The notes under the pieces are model-generated. The model saw nothing but the letters and a program-made list of their open reading frames with translations. It did no database searches and had not been told where the DNA came from. From Enterococcus sp. ZJ1622 (GTDB lineage: Bacteria > Bacillota > Bacilli > Lactobacillales > Enterococcaceae): a stretch of 64,000 nt of DNA. Position 1 is the first letter of the stretch, and each line of letters begins with the position of its first letter. This document shows, piece by piece, positions 48,950 through 57,358 of this stretch. The position numbers and the translations under genes are program-made. Location: positions 38,306 through 102,305 of the forward strand of contig NZ_JAAKDW010000011.1 of assembly GCF_011038845.1 (NCBI RefSeq). Reading direction: 5' to 3'.

Positions 48950-49567
48950 TTATCTGCGATCGTACTGATTCAGCTGATACGTTTCGATCACCTCAATGAT
49001 TTTTTGTGCATACGTCGGGTCAGTCGCATAACCCGCATCCTGTAGTGCTTGGGCGGCTTCTTGATAATCAGCAGCTGTGATGACTTTCTCATAGAGTGCA
49101 GGATTCCAATCGACCCCTTGGATGAATAATCGAGTATGGTCATCCATCGATTGTTCCCATGAATCATAGACGCGAAAATCACCTTGGATCGTGATCCATT
49201 CCTGATTCACGAATTCTTTTGTTTCTAGACTGACTTTCTTTTGTCCCTCGTATGCTTTGATCCCGAATAGATTGTTGTATTCACTGGCTAAGGTGCTTTT
49301 TCCCCAATTCGATTCCAAGATCGCCTGCCCTAGAATAATACTCGGCAAGACACCATAAGCATCTTGCAATTCTTGTGCATGAGGAACTAACCGATCGATG
49401 AATTCTTGGTGCGATTGGGCTTCTTGCTCTTGGCTGTGATCTGAAAAAGGAGAAGATACGCTTCTCAATGAAAAAACAAAAGCAGTTGCGATCAGCAAGA
49501 TACCTGCTATGACAGCTATCCCTCGTATATTCTTTCGTTTTTGCTTCTTCCATTTTTTCTTAGCCAT
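48950..49567 (-). CDS. Membrane-anchored GH73 glucosaminidase (LytG/FlgJ type)
   Basis: 205 aa. Basic N-terminus and one membrane segment (GIAVIAGILLIATAFVFSL), then a glucosaminidase domain: SIILGQAILESNWGKS holds the catalytic Glu, followed by NNLFGIKAYEG and YDSWEQSMDDHTRLFIQG. Cleaves peptidoglycan outside the membrane, in keeping with the carboxypeptidase gene 9 nt upstream. Confidence 0.9.
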   Translation of the reverse strand: MAKKKWKKQKRKNIRGIAVIAGILLIATAFVFSLRSVSSPFSDHSQEQEAQSHQEFIDRLVPHAQELQDAYGVLPSIILGQAILESNWGKSTLASEYNNLFGIKAYEGQKKVSLETKEFVNQEWITIQGDFRVYDSWEQSMDDHTRLFIQGVDWNPALYEKVITAADYQEAAQALQDAGYATDPTYAQKIIEVIETYQLNQYDRR

Positions 49568-49576
49568 ATCGCCCGC

Positions 49577-50398
49577 CTACTTTTCGTTTAATTCGTCGAG
49601 ATATTCTTCTAATGTTAATTGCTTGTTCGTGATATATTCTGCATTTTCCTTTCCTACATAGCGCAGATGCCATGGTTCATAGGTGATTTTGGTGATATCT
49701 TCACGTCCTTTTGGATAACGAACAATGAAGCCGTACTTTGCAGCATTTTCCGCGATCCATTTCGCACCGGGCTGTTCGCCGTAGTCTGCGTCCAACACCG
49801 TTTTAGGATAGTTCTGGTACCAGTTCTGGTCCACTACGTCCACTGCGAGACCAGTATGATGTTCGCTATAGTCAGGTTCAGTGATCGTTTCTTTCGTGAT
49901 CTTCGTCGCCTCTTCTTCTGAGACACCTTGTCGACTCATCACTTCCTGTACATTTTGCGCAAAGACTTCCTGTTGTGAGGCAACAGACCGATAAGCAGAT
50001 ACCATGACTAAAGGAAAACCTGCAGTTTCTGCTGCTTTGGCAAATTCTTCATAGTCTGGCGCAATCCTTTTGTCTACCAAATAGCCATTGCTTAATGCAG
50101 CCAATTGTGTAGATTCATCGATTTCTTTTTCCAGTTTATGATCTGGCCCGACCAGGATCAGCTCCCAGTCACTAGAGCTGGCATCTGGCAAATCAGTACG
50201 CTTCTTTTCTGAAGAATGGTCTGTTTTTGTTTCCTTTTTTGTTTCTTTTTTTGTTGCATTTTTACTGCTTGTTGCTGTCTGTTCTGTTTTCTGGACATTT
50301 GCTTGAACTTCTGAGCGCATCGCGTGTTCACTCACAACGACATACCCCATAGCTGCGATCATGATAATGACCGAACCAAATCCTAAAAATTTATTCAC
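49577..50398 (-). CDS. D,D-carboxypeptidase, VanY/DdcY-like (M15B)
   Basis: 273 aa, GTG start with AAAGGAT upstream. N-terminal membrane anchor, Lys/Thr/Ser linker (residues ~30-75), then a zinc carboxypeptidase domain: SAYRSVASQQEVF, SEHHTGLAVDVV (zinc His/Asp) and YEPWHLRYVG (Glu/His). Trims the terminal D-Ala of peptidoglycan stem peptides. It is chromosomal and lies outside any van cluster, so glycopeptide resistance is not implied. Confidence 0.9.
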   Translation of the reverse strand: MNKFLGFGSVIIMIAAMGYVVVSEHAMRSEVQANVQKTEQTATSSKNATKKETKKETKTDHSSEKKRTDLPDASSSDWELILVGPDHKLEKEIDESTQLAALSNGYLVDKRIAPDYEEFAKAAETAGFPLVMVSAYRSVASQQEVFAQNVQEVMSRQGVSEEEATKITKETITEPDYSEHHTGLAVDVVDQNWYQNYPKTVLDADYGEQPGAKWIAENAAKYGFIVRYPKGREDITKITYEPWHLRYVGKENAEYITNKQLTLEEYLDELNEK

Positions 50399-50411
50399 TT
50401 CTAAAATCCTT

Positions 50412-50948
50412 TCATTTCTCTTCGCCTTCTATTCCTTCATGAACATATGTCTCTTCTAGATTTTCACTCACCCAATCCAAAAGTTCCACTTTATCTGCTT
50501 CGATTTGACGCTGGATATCTGCTGGAAGACGAAAATTCAAGATATCGTCATAGCCCCATTCATCATATTGGATACTTACTTTCAGGTCAAGAAACCGACT
50601 GGTGTGCGTATTGTTTTTCAAAGGGACGATCTCTACTTGTGCCGTACCGCTGCTTAACCATTTTTGTGCGATACGTGTTTTGATCTGTTTGTATTCCGCA
50701 ACGGCGATCGTCCGTTTTTCTGGAAAAATGATGGTTTGCCGCAAGATTTTTTGCGTAAGCATCCATTCGTAATCAGTAAACAGATTTTTTACTTTCTGCA
50801 TTGCTTCAGAAGGCAGATTTTTCTCGCCTTTTTTCCATTTCTGCCATTGTTCCTCACTAATCAGTAAGTATTCCTCTAAAAATACTTTTTCAGTTTCGAA
50901 TTGTTCTAACAAGACACTCATTACCAGGTCAACATATACTTGATGCAC
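50412..50948 (-). CDS. Hypothetical protein, 178 aa
   Basis: Start set at GTG 50948 because AGGAGG lies 8 nt upstream (MHQVYVDLVMSVLLEQFETE). Residues ~20-65 look like a HTH or helical pair (EEYLLISEEQWQKWKKGEKN); the rest is mixed, with Glu-rich C-terminus. No signal peptide. Spaced 13 nt from the carboxypeptidase gene, so it is probably cotranscribed. Not recognised. Confidence 0.7.
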   Translation of the reverse strand: MHQVYVDLVMSVLLEQFETEKVFLEEYLLISEEQWQKWKKGEKNLPSEAMQKVKNLFTDYEWMLTQKILRQTIIFPEKRTIAVAEYKQIKTRIAQKWLSSGTAQVEIVPLKNNTHTSRFLDLKVSIQYDEWGYDDILNFRLPADIQRQIEADKVELLDWVSENLEETYVHEGIEGEEK

Positions 50949-51067
50949 GATAATCCCCTCCTGTTTTATTCTACTTAAGTTCTTTGGAAAAAGCATCTTT
51001 TAAATCATCGTTTTCATCTTTTTTAACGTTTTGATCAGTCTGTTCCAACGATGAGGATACTTTTTGA

Positions 51068-51073
51068 TATAAT
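51068..51073 (+). promoter_or_regulatory. -10 box of the Gfo/Idh gene
   Basis: TGATATAAT at 51065-51073, an extended -10, about 70 nt before the start codon; no clear -35. Confidence 0.45.
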
Positions 51074-51141
51074 AAGTACGGACATAGACAAGCATGTTTA
51101 TAAATCCATTTCAAATATAACACGAAAAGGAGAGGATATAT

Positions 51142-52104
51142 ATGAAAAAGTATCAGTGGGGAATCATCGGACTAGGGTCGATCGCCCATGAATTCGCAGC
51201 GAGTTTCGATCAGGAAACAAGCGTGCTGGCTGCTGCTGCCTCAAGAAATTTGACAAAAGCTGAAACATTTGCCAAACGTTATGAGATTCCGAAAGCTTAC
51301 GGCAGTTACGAGGAATTGCTGAATGACGATGCGATCGATATCATCTACATCGCTGTTCCCAATCGACAACATATCGAGCACATCCTGAAAGCACTGGAAG
51401 CAGGCAAACATGTCTTGTGCGAAAAAGCGATCACTATGAATAAAAAAGAATTGGCAGAAGCGATGAAGCTTGCTGAGGAAAAAGAACTGATCCTTGCAGA
51501 AGCCATGACGATTTTCAATATGCCGTTGTATCAACAATTACGTTCATTGATAGATACTGGAAAACTGGGCGCCTTGAAAATGATCCAAGCGCCCTTTGGC
51601 AGTTATAAAGAACCGGATCCTTCCAACCGCTTCTTCAATCCTGATTTGGCAGGCGGCGCGCTGTTAGATATCGGGACGTATGCTGTTTCCTTCGCACGTT
51701 TTTTCTTAAGCTCACAGCCAGAAGTCATCGCTTCTGATATGGTCCCTTTCAAAACGGGCGTGGATGAACAGTCTGTCACGATTTTACGCAATAAAGAACA
51801 GGAGATGGCTGCTGTCAGTTTGACCTTCCAGGCAAAAATGCCGAAAATCGGTATCGTTGCTTTTGAAAACGGCTACTTCACCATCGCTGATTATCCGCGA
51901 GCCGATCGGGCAGAAATCATCTACACCGATGGTACAAAAGAATTGATCGAAAGTGGAAGTACGATGAATGCGATGAATTATGAAATCGAGAATATGGTCA
52001 AAATGATCGAAGGCGAACTGCCGAACCGCTCTCTTTTCCTGACAAAAGATGTCATTGCTATCTTGGATGAAATGCAAGTTCAATGGGAGAAACAGGCGGA
52101 TTGA
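51142..52104 (+). CDS. Gfo/Idh/MocA-family oxidoreductase
   Basis: 320 aa, ATG with AGGAGAGG upstream. N-terminal NAD-binding fold YQWGIIGLGSIAHEFA, YIAVPNRQHIEHILKALEAG, and EKAITMNKKE where the common EKP motif reads EKA. C-terminal dimerisation domain with GGALLDIGTYAVSFARF. Resembles dihydrodiol/xylose dehydrogenase-like proteins; substrate unknown. Monocistronic with a terminator. Confidence 0.9.
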   Translation: MKKYQWGIIGLGSIAHEFAASFDQETSVLAAAASRNLTKAETFAKRYEIPKAYGSYEELLNDDAIDIIYIAVPNRQHIEHILKALEAGKHVLCEKAITMNKKELAEAMKLAEEKELILAEAMTIFNMPLYQQLRSLIDTGKLGALKMIQAPFGSYKEPDPSNRFFNPDLAGGALLDIGTYAVSFARFFLSSQPEVIASDMVPFKTGVDEQSVTILRNKEQEMAAVSLTFQAKMPKIGIVAFENGYFTIADYPRADRAEIIYTDGTKELIESGSTMNAMNYEIENMVKMIEGELPNRSLFLTKDVIAILDEMQVQWEKQAD

Positions 52105-52129
52105 TCGATGTTTGCCTCTGAAATCAAAT

Positions 52130-52178
52130 AAACCAGCTTATCCGCTTTATCAACATGCGGACAAGCTGGTTTATTTTT
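52130..52178. terminator. Bidirectional terminator between convergent genes
   Basis: AAACCAGCTTATCCGC / GCGGACAAGCTGGTTT stem with T-rich tails on both sides; serves the Gfo/Idh gene and the membrane protein gene that ends at 52171. Confidence 0.85.
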
Positions 52179-53127
52179 CCTCTTTCTGATGAAAAAACTC
52201 TGCTTTGATCTCTACAAAACTTTTAAAAGACTGTAAAAATTGGAAGAGTTCTGCACGGTCTTCAAATTCTGCACGGCTTTCGGGCAGAGCCATTTTCCTG
52301 TAACCATCATAGACTTCTTCGATACGCAGCAAAATTTGTTTCCCATCATTGGTTTCAGAAAAAGTTTCTGCCGTATAGATCAGCAAACCATAAATATGTT
52401 TTCCATACTGAGCGGGTTGTTGGATTCTTTCCAGATTTTCCAGCATATCTTTTATGACATTTGCTTGCGCCCTTCTCATAGCAAAATATGTCTCGTAATA
52501 AGCAGGTTGTCTCATCCAGTAGTTCTCCTGATGTTCTCTGGCATCTGTCTGGCTTTTGCGGATGAATGTCAATAGATCTTCACAGCTTATTTCTAAATCT
52601 TCTTTGTTTTCTGATAAAAGAAATCCTGCCATTTTTTTCAAGATCACGCGAAATTCTGTTTCGATTTCCATCTGGTTTTTCTGTAGCTGTCTTGTACGGT
52701 CCGGCATATAGATGTTCGCGACTAGAGCAAACACCAGCCCGATCGCCATCAGCGCTGCTTCATTGCTTATCAATTGCCATGACATCCTTGCCTCCACCAG
52801 ATAATGTGTGACTAAGACGGCATTCACGACGATCCCTTCCGTCAATTTAAATCGAGCGGCAAACGGTATGAACAATAACAAAAAGAAGCCGAAACCGAGG
52901 ATCGTATAACCGACAGCTGCAAAACTAACAAAAGCAGCGGCTGTTGCTAACAAAAAAGCTGCTATCCGATTGATTCCTGTTCGCAAAGTAGATTTTCTCG
53001 TATTCCCTACACTCAACAGAGCGATGATCCCAGCAGAAGGCCAATATAAAAGTGAAAGACTGCTGGCAGCTGCCATTGAAAAGATCACGCTGACTACTGT
53101 TTTTACTGTCCGCATCCCTATACGCAT
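52171..53127 (-). CDS. FUSC/ArAE_1 (DUF939) membrane protein
   Basis: 318 aa. RIGMRTVKTVVSVIFSMA at the N-terminus is the ArAE_1 start, then about five membrane segments within the first 150 residues, and a cytoplasmic helical domain of ~170 residues (EIETEFRVILKKMAGFLLSE). The family is annotated as aromatic-acid exporter-like; activity in Gram-positives is not established. It is divergent from a shorter paralogue. Confidence 0.85.
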   Translation of the reverse strand: MRIGMRTVKTVVSVIFSMAAASSLSLLYWPSAGIIALLSVGNTRKSTLRTGINRIAAFLLATAAAFVSFAAVGYTILGFGFFLLLFIPFAARFKLTEGIVVNAVLVTHYLVEARMSWQLISNEAALMAIGLVFALVANIYMPDRTRQLQKNQMEIETEFRVILKKMAGFLLSENKEDLEISCEDLLTFIRKSQTDAREHQENYWMRQPAYYETYFAMRRAQANVIKDMLENLERIQQPAQYGKHIYGLLIYTAETFSETNDGKQILLRIEEVYDGYRKMALPESRAEFEDRAELFQFLQSFKSFVEIKAEFFHQKEEK

Positions 53128-53240
53128 CTTCTTTTATTTTCCCCCTTCTTTTCTCTATTTATTATACTCGACTTATGAAAAACTGGCTATCCGGTGAAAG
53201 ATTAGGTATGATAATAAAAAGACCAAAAAGGAGAACCTCT

Positions 53241-53840
53241 ATGCAATTTGGCCGTTTTCGACTAGGTATGCGAACGATAAAAAGCGCTTTAGCCGTTTTT
53301 CTCTGTATTTTGTTTTTCCATTTGTTCCAACGAGGGATCCCTATGATTGCTGCGTTATCTGCTGTTTTTTCCTTACGGCAGGATCTGACTTCGACCGTAT
53401 CTTTCGGGCGCTCTCGGATCATTGGAAACACGCTTGGCGGTACCCTAGCTATCGTTTATTTCTTCGTCAAAAGTTATTTCCATAACGATTTTCTTGTAGA
53501 GCTGTTTTTACTGCCTTGTTTAGTGATCGTCGTGATCGTTGTATCGGATGGCATCAACAATAATTCGGGCATCATTTCCGCGATTGCTACTTTGCTGCTG
53601 ATCTCATTGAGCATCCCACAAGGTGAATCGGCTTTGTATGCCATCCAGCGGGTCCTAGATACATTTATCGGTACCTTCATCGCTATCGGCATCAATTTTT
53701 TCCTTCGTCCTCCCGAAATCGAGAAAAAAGAAGAACTGACAGAAGATCTCGAGGAATTGAAGAAAAAAGAACGATTGCTTCGGGAAAATTTACAAGAAAT
53801 CGAAACTCAGATCCAGCGACATTCTGAGAAGAACGAGTAA
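53241..53840 (+). CDS. Short FUSC/ArAE_1 paralogue
   Basis: 199 aa from ATG 53241 with AAAAGGAGAA 8 nt upstream; a longer in-frame start at 53175 has no ribosome site. RFRLGMRTIKSALAVFLCIL mirrors the N-terminus of the divergent neighbour. Five membrane segments, then a short coiled coil (LEELKKKERLLRENLQEIET) instead of the long cytoplasmic domain. The two may form a hetero-oligomer; inference. Confidence 0.85.
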   Translation: MQFGRFRLGMRTIKSALAVFLCILFFHLFQRGIPMIAALSAVFSLRQDLTSTVSFGRSRIIGNTLGGTLAIVYFFVKSYFHNDFLVELFLLPCLVIVVIVVSDGINNNSGIISAIATLLLISLSIPQGESALYAIQRVLDTFIGTFIAIGINFFLRPPEIEKKEELTEDLEELKKKERLLRENLQEIETQIQRHSEKNE

Positions 53841-53871
53841 TGAATCTTTCCTTGTTTATCCTAAAGATACG

Positions 53872-53903
53872 AAAACGCCCTTATCTTTTCAAAGGGCGTT
53901 TTT
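53872..53903. terminator. Bidirectional terminator
   Basis: AAAACGCCCTT-N8-AAGGGCGTTTT; serves both the short FUSC gene and the flotillin gene. Confidence 0.87.
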
Positions 53904-53918
53904 GCATTTTCTTGCATC

Positions 53919-55421
53919 TTATTCGTTTTCTGAAACTGGTTGCTGCACGGATTCGTTCGGCGCTTCATACATATTGACTTGGCTCGTTGTTCCGCGTGTC
54001 GATAAATTCTCGACGATTTCTTTCAGATCAAGACCTGTCGTAGCCTTCAATGTTTCCTGAGTGGTCGAAAGGAGGTTCGTTGCGTAACTGGTCACCCGGT
54101 TGGCACCACCTGATTCACCTGAACTGTTCCCTGTATCGACAACCGAGATTTTTTCGATATTGCCTAAAGGCTGTGCTGCTTCACGCATCAGTTGAGGAAG
54201 CATGTCGATGACCATGCTCAAGACCGCAGCTTCACCATATTCCTTGAAGGCATCGGCGATTTTCTGTTTTGCTTCGGCTTCGGCTTTTCCTTTTGCTAAT
54301 GTCGCTTCAGCTTCTGCTTGTCCAGCCAAACGAGTCTTGTTGGCTTCTGCCTCAGCTAATGCTTCGACACGGAAACGTTCAGCTTCGGCTTCAGTGACTT
54401 CCTTGACCTTTTGCGCTTGTGCTTCTTGCTCTTTGGCGTAACGATTGGCATCTGCTTTTTTCTTCACTTCAGAGTCATATTGTTTTTCGCGACGCGTGAT
54501 TTCTTTTTCTTCTAATTCGATTTGTTTCTGTCGTTCGACGACTTTCACTTGCATTTCTTGTTCGATTACTTGTTGCTGTGCACGTGCACTCTCTAAGTTA
54601 TAAGCTTGGTCTGCTTTCGCTTTAGCGACATCCTGCTCTTCTTTATAGGCTGCTAGCTTCAATTCTTTTTCTTTGAGAGATTCAGCGATTTCTGTCTGAC
54701 GCTGTAACTCGGCTGCTTGTGATTCTTTTTCAGCTTGTGCTTTTTTGATCCGTGTTTCTTTCAATGCTTCCGCTTCTGCAATATCTGCATCCCGTTTTAC
54801 TTGGGCAATCCTTGGTTTACCTAAAGAATCCAGATAGCCGTTTTTGTCCCGTACTTCTTTGATCGTAAATGAAACAATGATCAGTCCCATTTTCGCTAGA
54901 TCGACAGATGCGACTTCCTGGACACTTTGACTGAATTTGTCTCGATTCTGATAGATCTCCTCTACGGTCATCGAACCTAGGATCGAACGCAAGTGACCTT
55001 CAAGGACTTCTCTTGCTTCATTTTCCAGTTCTTCTCTCGTTTTTCCTAAAAACTGCTCAGCTGCTGTTGCAATCTCTTCCACAGAAGAGCCGATCTTGAT
55101 AATCGAAGTTCCATCACACATCACAGGGACACCTTGTTCTGTGTAGACCTCTGGCGTGGAAACATCTAATTTGCTTGACAGCAAACTGATACGATTCGAC
55201 CGCTGAAAAACAGGCAGGACGAAAGCACCGCCGCCACGTACGATTTTAATCTTGTTATTGCTTTCGTCTATATGAACATTCTTACTGCCAAGATAGCTCC
55301 CGCTGATGATCAACGCTTCATCCGGCTTCGCTGTCTGGTACTTCGCTACAAAAACGATCAACAGCATCAACACAATCAGCGCTGCAATAGCAATCGCTAC
55401 AAAAACTCCTGATATAACCAT
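53919..55421 (-). CDS. Flotillin-family protein (YuaG/FloT-like)
   Basis: 500 aa. N-terminal membrane helix (VFVAIAIAALIVLMLLIVFV), SPFH/PHB domain to ~residue 215, then an Ala/Glu-rich coiled coil with AEAEA repeats to ~390 and a flotillin C-terminal tail. Scaffold protein of functional membrane microdomains that influences fluidity, signalling and secretion (family knowledge). Forms an operon with the NfeD-like gene 13 nt upstream, as yuaF-yuaG in B. subtilis. Confidence 0.94.
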   Translation of the reverse strand: MVISGVFVAIAIAALIVLMLLIVFVAKYQTAKPDEALIISGSYLGSKNVHIDESNNKIKIVRGGGAFVLPVFQRSNRISLLSSKLDVSTPEVYTEQGVPVMCDGTSIIKIGSSVEEIATAAEQFLGKTREELENEAREVLEGHLRSILGSMTVEEIYQNRDKFSQSVQEVASVDLAKMGLIIVSFTIKEVRDKNGYLDSLGKPRIAQVKRDADIAEAEALKETRIKKAQAEKESQAAELQRQTEIAESLKEKELKLAAYKEEQDVAKAKADQAYNLESARAQQQVIEQEMQVKVVERQKQIELEEKEITRREKQYDSEVKKKADANRYAKEQEAQAQKVKEVTEAEAERFRVEALAEAEANKTRLAGQAEAEATLAKGKAEAEAKQKIADAFKEYGEAAVLSMVIDMLPQLMREAAQPLGNIEKISVVDTGNSSGESGGANRVTSYATNLLSTTQETLKATTGLDLKEIVENLSTRGTTSQVNMYEAPNESVQQPVSENE

Positions 55422-55434
55422 TCAAAACACTCCT

Positions 55435-55959
55435 TTACATTTTAATCATGCTCTCATAGGGCACGACATAACACACTCTTTCTCTTACCTCGATAATCAG
55501 TACTTTTGTCCCTTGGGCAGCTTCTGCTAGTTGCGGATCGTAAAAACATGCTGGGCGGCTGATGGAACCGGTCACACTTTTCAATTGGATCTCGCCCATC
55601 CCTTTGATCGGTATTGGCGTTACAACTACTGCCACTTGTCCTTCCAGCGACCTTTCTGATGAAGACAATGTGGATTCAGCGTGTTTCATCGGCATCAGAA
55701 TATAGAAGTTCAGCAGAAAAACCAAAACGGTCGCGACCGCCCCGCTCGCAATAAAAATGAATAACGCCGATTGATCTGTCAGTTTCTCGCCCAAATAGCC
55801 GAATAAGCTGGTAAAAGTAAGCCATGGGATGACAAGCATTGGATCAACAGGTCCATCAAAGTCGAAAACGTCTCCAAATATAACAAGCAGCACGGCTAAA
55901 ACGGCACAAACTAGCAAGGTATACCAATAGATTGTCTCTAGTGCAACTCCCCCTATCAT
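55435..55959 (-). CDS. NfeD-like membrane protein (YuaF type)
   Basis: 174 aa. Three membrane segments (residues ~8-28, ~40-60, ~70-92), then a C-terminal OB-fold NfeD domain (LEGQVAVVVTPIPIKGMGEI, GTKVLIIEVRERVCYVVPYE). Partner of the flotillin encoded next. Confidence 0.88.
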   Translation of the reverse strand: MIGGVALETIYWYTLLVCAVLAVLLVIFGDVFDFDGPVDPMLVIPWLTFTSLFGYLGEKLTDQSALFIFIASGAVATVLVFLLNFYILMPMKHAESTLSSSERSLEGQVAVVVTPIPIKGMGEIQLKSVTGSISRPACFYDPQLAEAAQGTKVLIIEVRERVCYVVPYESMIKM

Positions 55960-56085
55960 TTAAGCGCCTCCTTTTATTTCTATGTCTATCATACCAATTA
56001 TTAAAACCCCTGTATAGTTTATTTTGCGCCTTCAAAGCCATACTTTGAGAAGATGTTTTTTCTTTCTTCTAGACCTCTTCTTTAT

Positions 56086-56091
56086 TATAAT
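56086..56091 (+). promoter_or_regulatory. -10 box of the nuclease gene
   Basis: TATAAT 33 nt before the start codon at 56125; weak -35. Divergent from the NfeD gene. Confidence 0.45.
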
Positions 56092-56124
56092 AAGCAATGA
56101 GCTTTTTAAGAAATGGGGAGAAAA

Positions 56125-56805
56125 ATGAAAAAACTGAACAAATTATGGGGAATCTTGCTCACGTTGCTGCTTGCCGGCGCAGCTGGATGGTATGGGATCG
56201 ATCAATCTGATCACCAAAAAGATGCGTCCATAGCAAAGAGCACCTATCCAACATCCAAACAGGCAGACGATCACAATGGACTGCCCACTGGCGAAGATCT
56301 TGCACCGACCGGTAAGAACCCCGGGCCTGAAAATCTAGGGACGGCTAGCTTCACATCTAAGGAACTGGCCGATCAGCAAAAAGGCTGGATCACCTATCAT
56401 GAACTCGATTCTTTAGGCCGACCGACTGGAGCAGATGCCTTGCTGAAAAAAGAGATGATCAACACTGGTACTAGTGCAAATCGGGCGATCCGTCCACCCG
56501 GTTTTGTTTCGGGACCTAAATATGATCATTCACGCGGACACTTGATCGCTAAACAATTCGGCGGAAGTGGGGATGAACCGAGAAATCTTGTCACTTTATA
56601 TCAGTTTCCAGTCAACGATCCATATATGAACTATTATGAACTGGAGATCCGACACGCGTTGAACAAAGGGGAAACAGTCCGCTACCGTGTCATCCCGGAA
56701 TATGCTGGCGATCAGCTCATACCAGCAGATGTTTTGCTGGAGGCGAAGAGTCTTTCTGATCCTTCCTCTATCAATTTCAATGTGAAGATACCCAATATAA
56801 AGTAG
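56125..56805 (+). CDS. Exported DNA/RNA non-specific endonuclease
   Basis: 226 aa from ATG 56125; GGGGAG lies 5-10 nt upstream, and the in-frame ATG at 56113 is within that region. N-terminal membrane helix (LWGILLTLLLAGAAGWYGI), linker, then a NUC1/EndA-type domain with the catalytic DHSRGHLIAKQFGG and metal-ligand Asn in DEPRNLVTLYQFPVN. Acts outside the cell on nucleic acid (nutrition, uptake or biofilm DNA). Followed 9 nt later by an unknown gene in the same operon. Confidence 0.92.
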   Translation: MKKLNKLWGILLTLLLAGAAGWYGIDQSDHQKDASIAKSTYPTSKQADDHNGLPTGEDLAPTGKNPGPENLGTASFTSKELADQQKGWITYHELDSLGRPTGADALLKKEMINTGTSANRAIRPPGFVSGPKYDHSRGHLIAKQFGGSGDEPRNLVTLYQFPVNDPYMNYYELEIRHALNKGETVRYRVIPEYAGDQLIPADVLLEAKSLSDPSSINFNVKIPNIK

Positions 56806-56814
56806 GTGAAATAG

Positions 56815-57186
56815 ATGTTTCAACCAGTAGACCAGCTGTCAACGAAAGAAACACTCAAATGGCTACACCAAAAACGGATCAGTCACTTTGACGAGCTTAT
56901 CTTCTTTCCTTCTAAGGATCGATTGGCTATCAGTTTAACAGCAACGGAAAAATTCGGAGTGATCACTCGTGAGCAGCTTGATATCCTACTGATGTCTTAT
57001 TATCCTGCTGCTCGAACGATCGATGGCGATTATCTGCTTGTGAACGAAAAGCAAGTCTTATTGTTCCCCCGCTCTCATATGAAAGAAGATGTCCTTTTCT
57101 ATCCTAGCTCGTTCTCTGATCTATTGATAAGATACGAAAAAACAGCAGAATCTATTTATTCTTTTTTCAAAAAAGAGGAACATTGA
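56815..57186 (+). CDS. Hypothetical protein, 123 aa
   Basis: ATG with GTAGGTGAA upstream, 9 nt after the nuclease stop. Soluble, mixed alpha/beta with many aromatic residues (LLMSYYPAARTIDGDYLLVN, EDVLFYPSSFSDLLIRYEKT). No motif recognised. The tight spacing suggests coexpression with the nuclease; a role as inhibitor or partner is speculation. Confidence 0.68.
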   Translation: MFQPVDQLSTKETLKWLHQKRISHFDELIFFPSKDRLAISLTATEKFGVITREQLDILLMSYYPAARTIDGDYLLVNEKQVLLFPRSHMKEDVLFYPSSFSDLLIRYEKTAESIYSFFKKEEH

Positions 57187-57189
57187 CGC

Positions 57190-57358
57190 AAAAAGAGGCT
57201 GTGACAAAAATCTTGTCACAGCCTTTTTTTTTCGAATAAATGGTGTTCAAAAGCTTGCATCTGCGGCACTAAGCCCAAATTTTACAAAAATTTGAGAAGC
57301 AATTTTCATCAATTCCTTCTTATTTCTTGAAGCTGTCCACTTCTGTCACAACCTTATC
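57190..57358. repeat. Terminator-like intergenic repeat, copy 2
   Basis: Hairpin GAGGCTGTGACAAAAATC / TTGTCACAGCCT with flanking A- and T-runs, then CGAATAAATGGTGTTC as in the copy at 19726. It ends near TGTCACAACCTT, a partial inverse of the start, as expected for a short inverted-repeat element. Serves as terminator for the nuclease operon and for nagA. Confidence 0.62.

Noticed and set aside
49577..50398. VanY of a glycopeptide-resistance cluster
   Set aside because: No vanR/S/H/A/X-like genes nearby; the neighbours are a wall hydrolase and an unknown gene, so it is a chromosomal carboxypeptidase.
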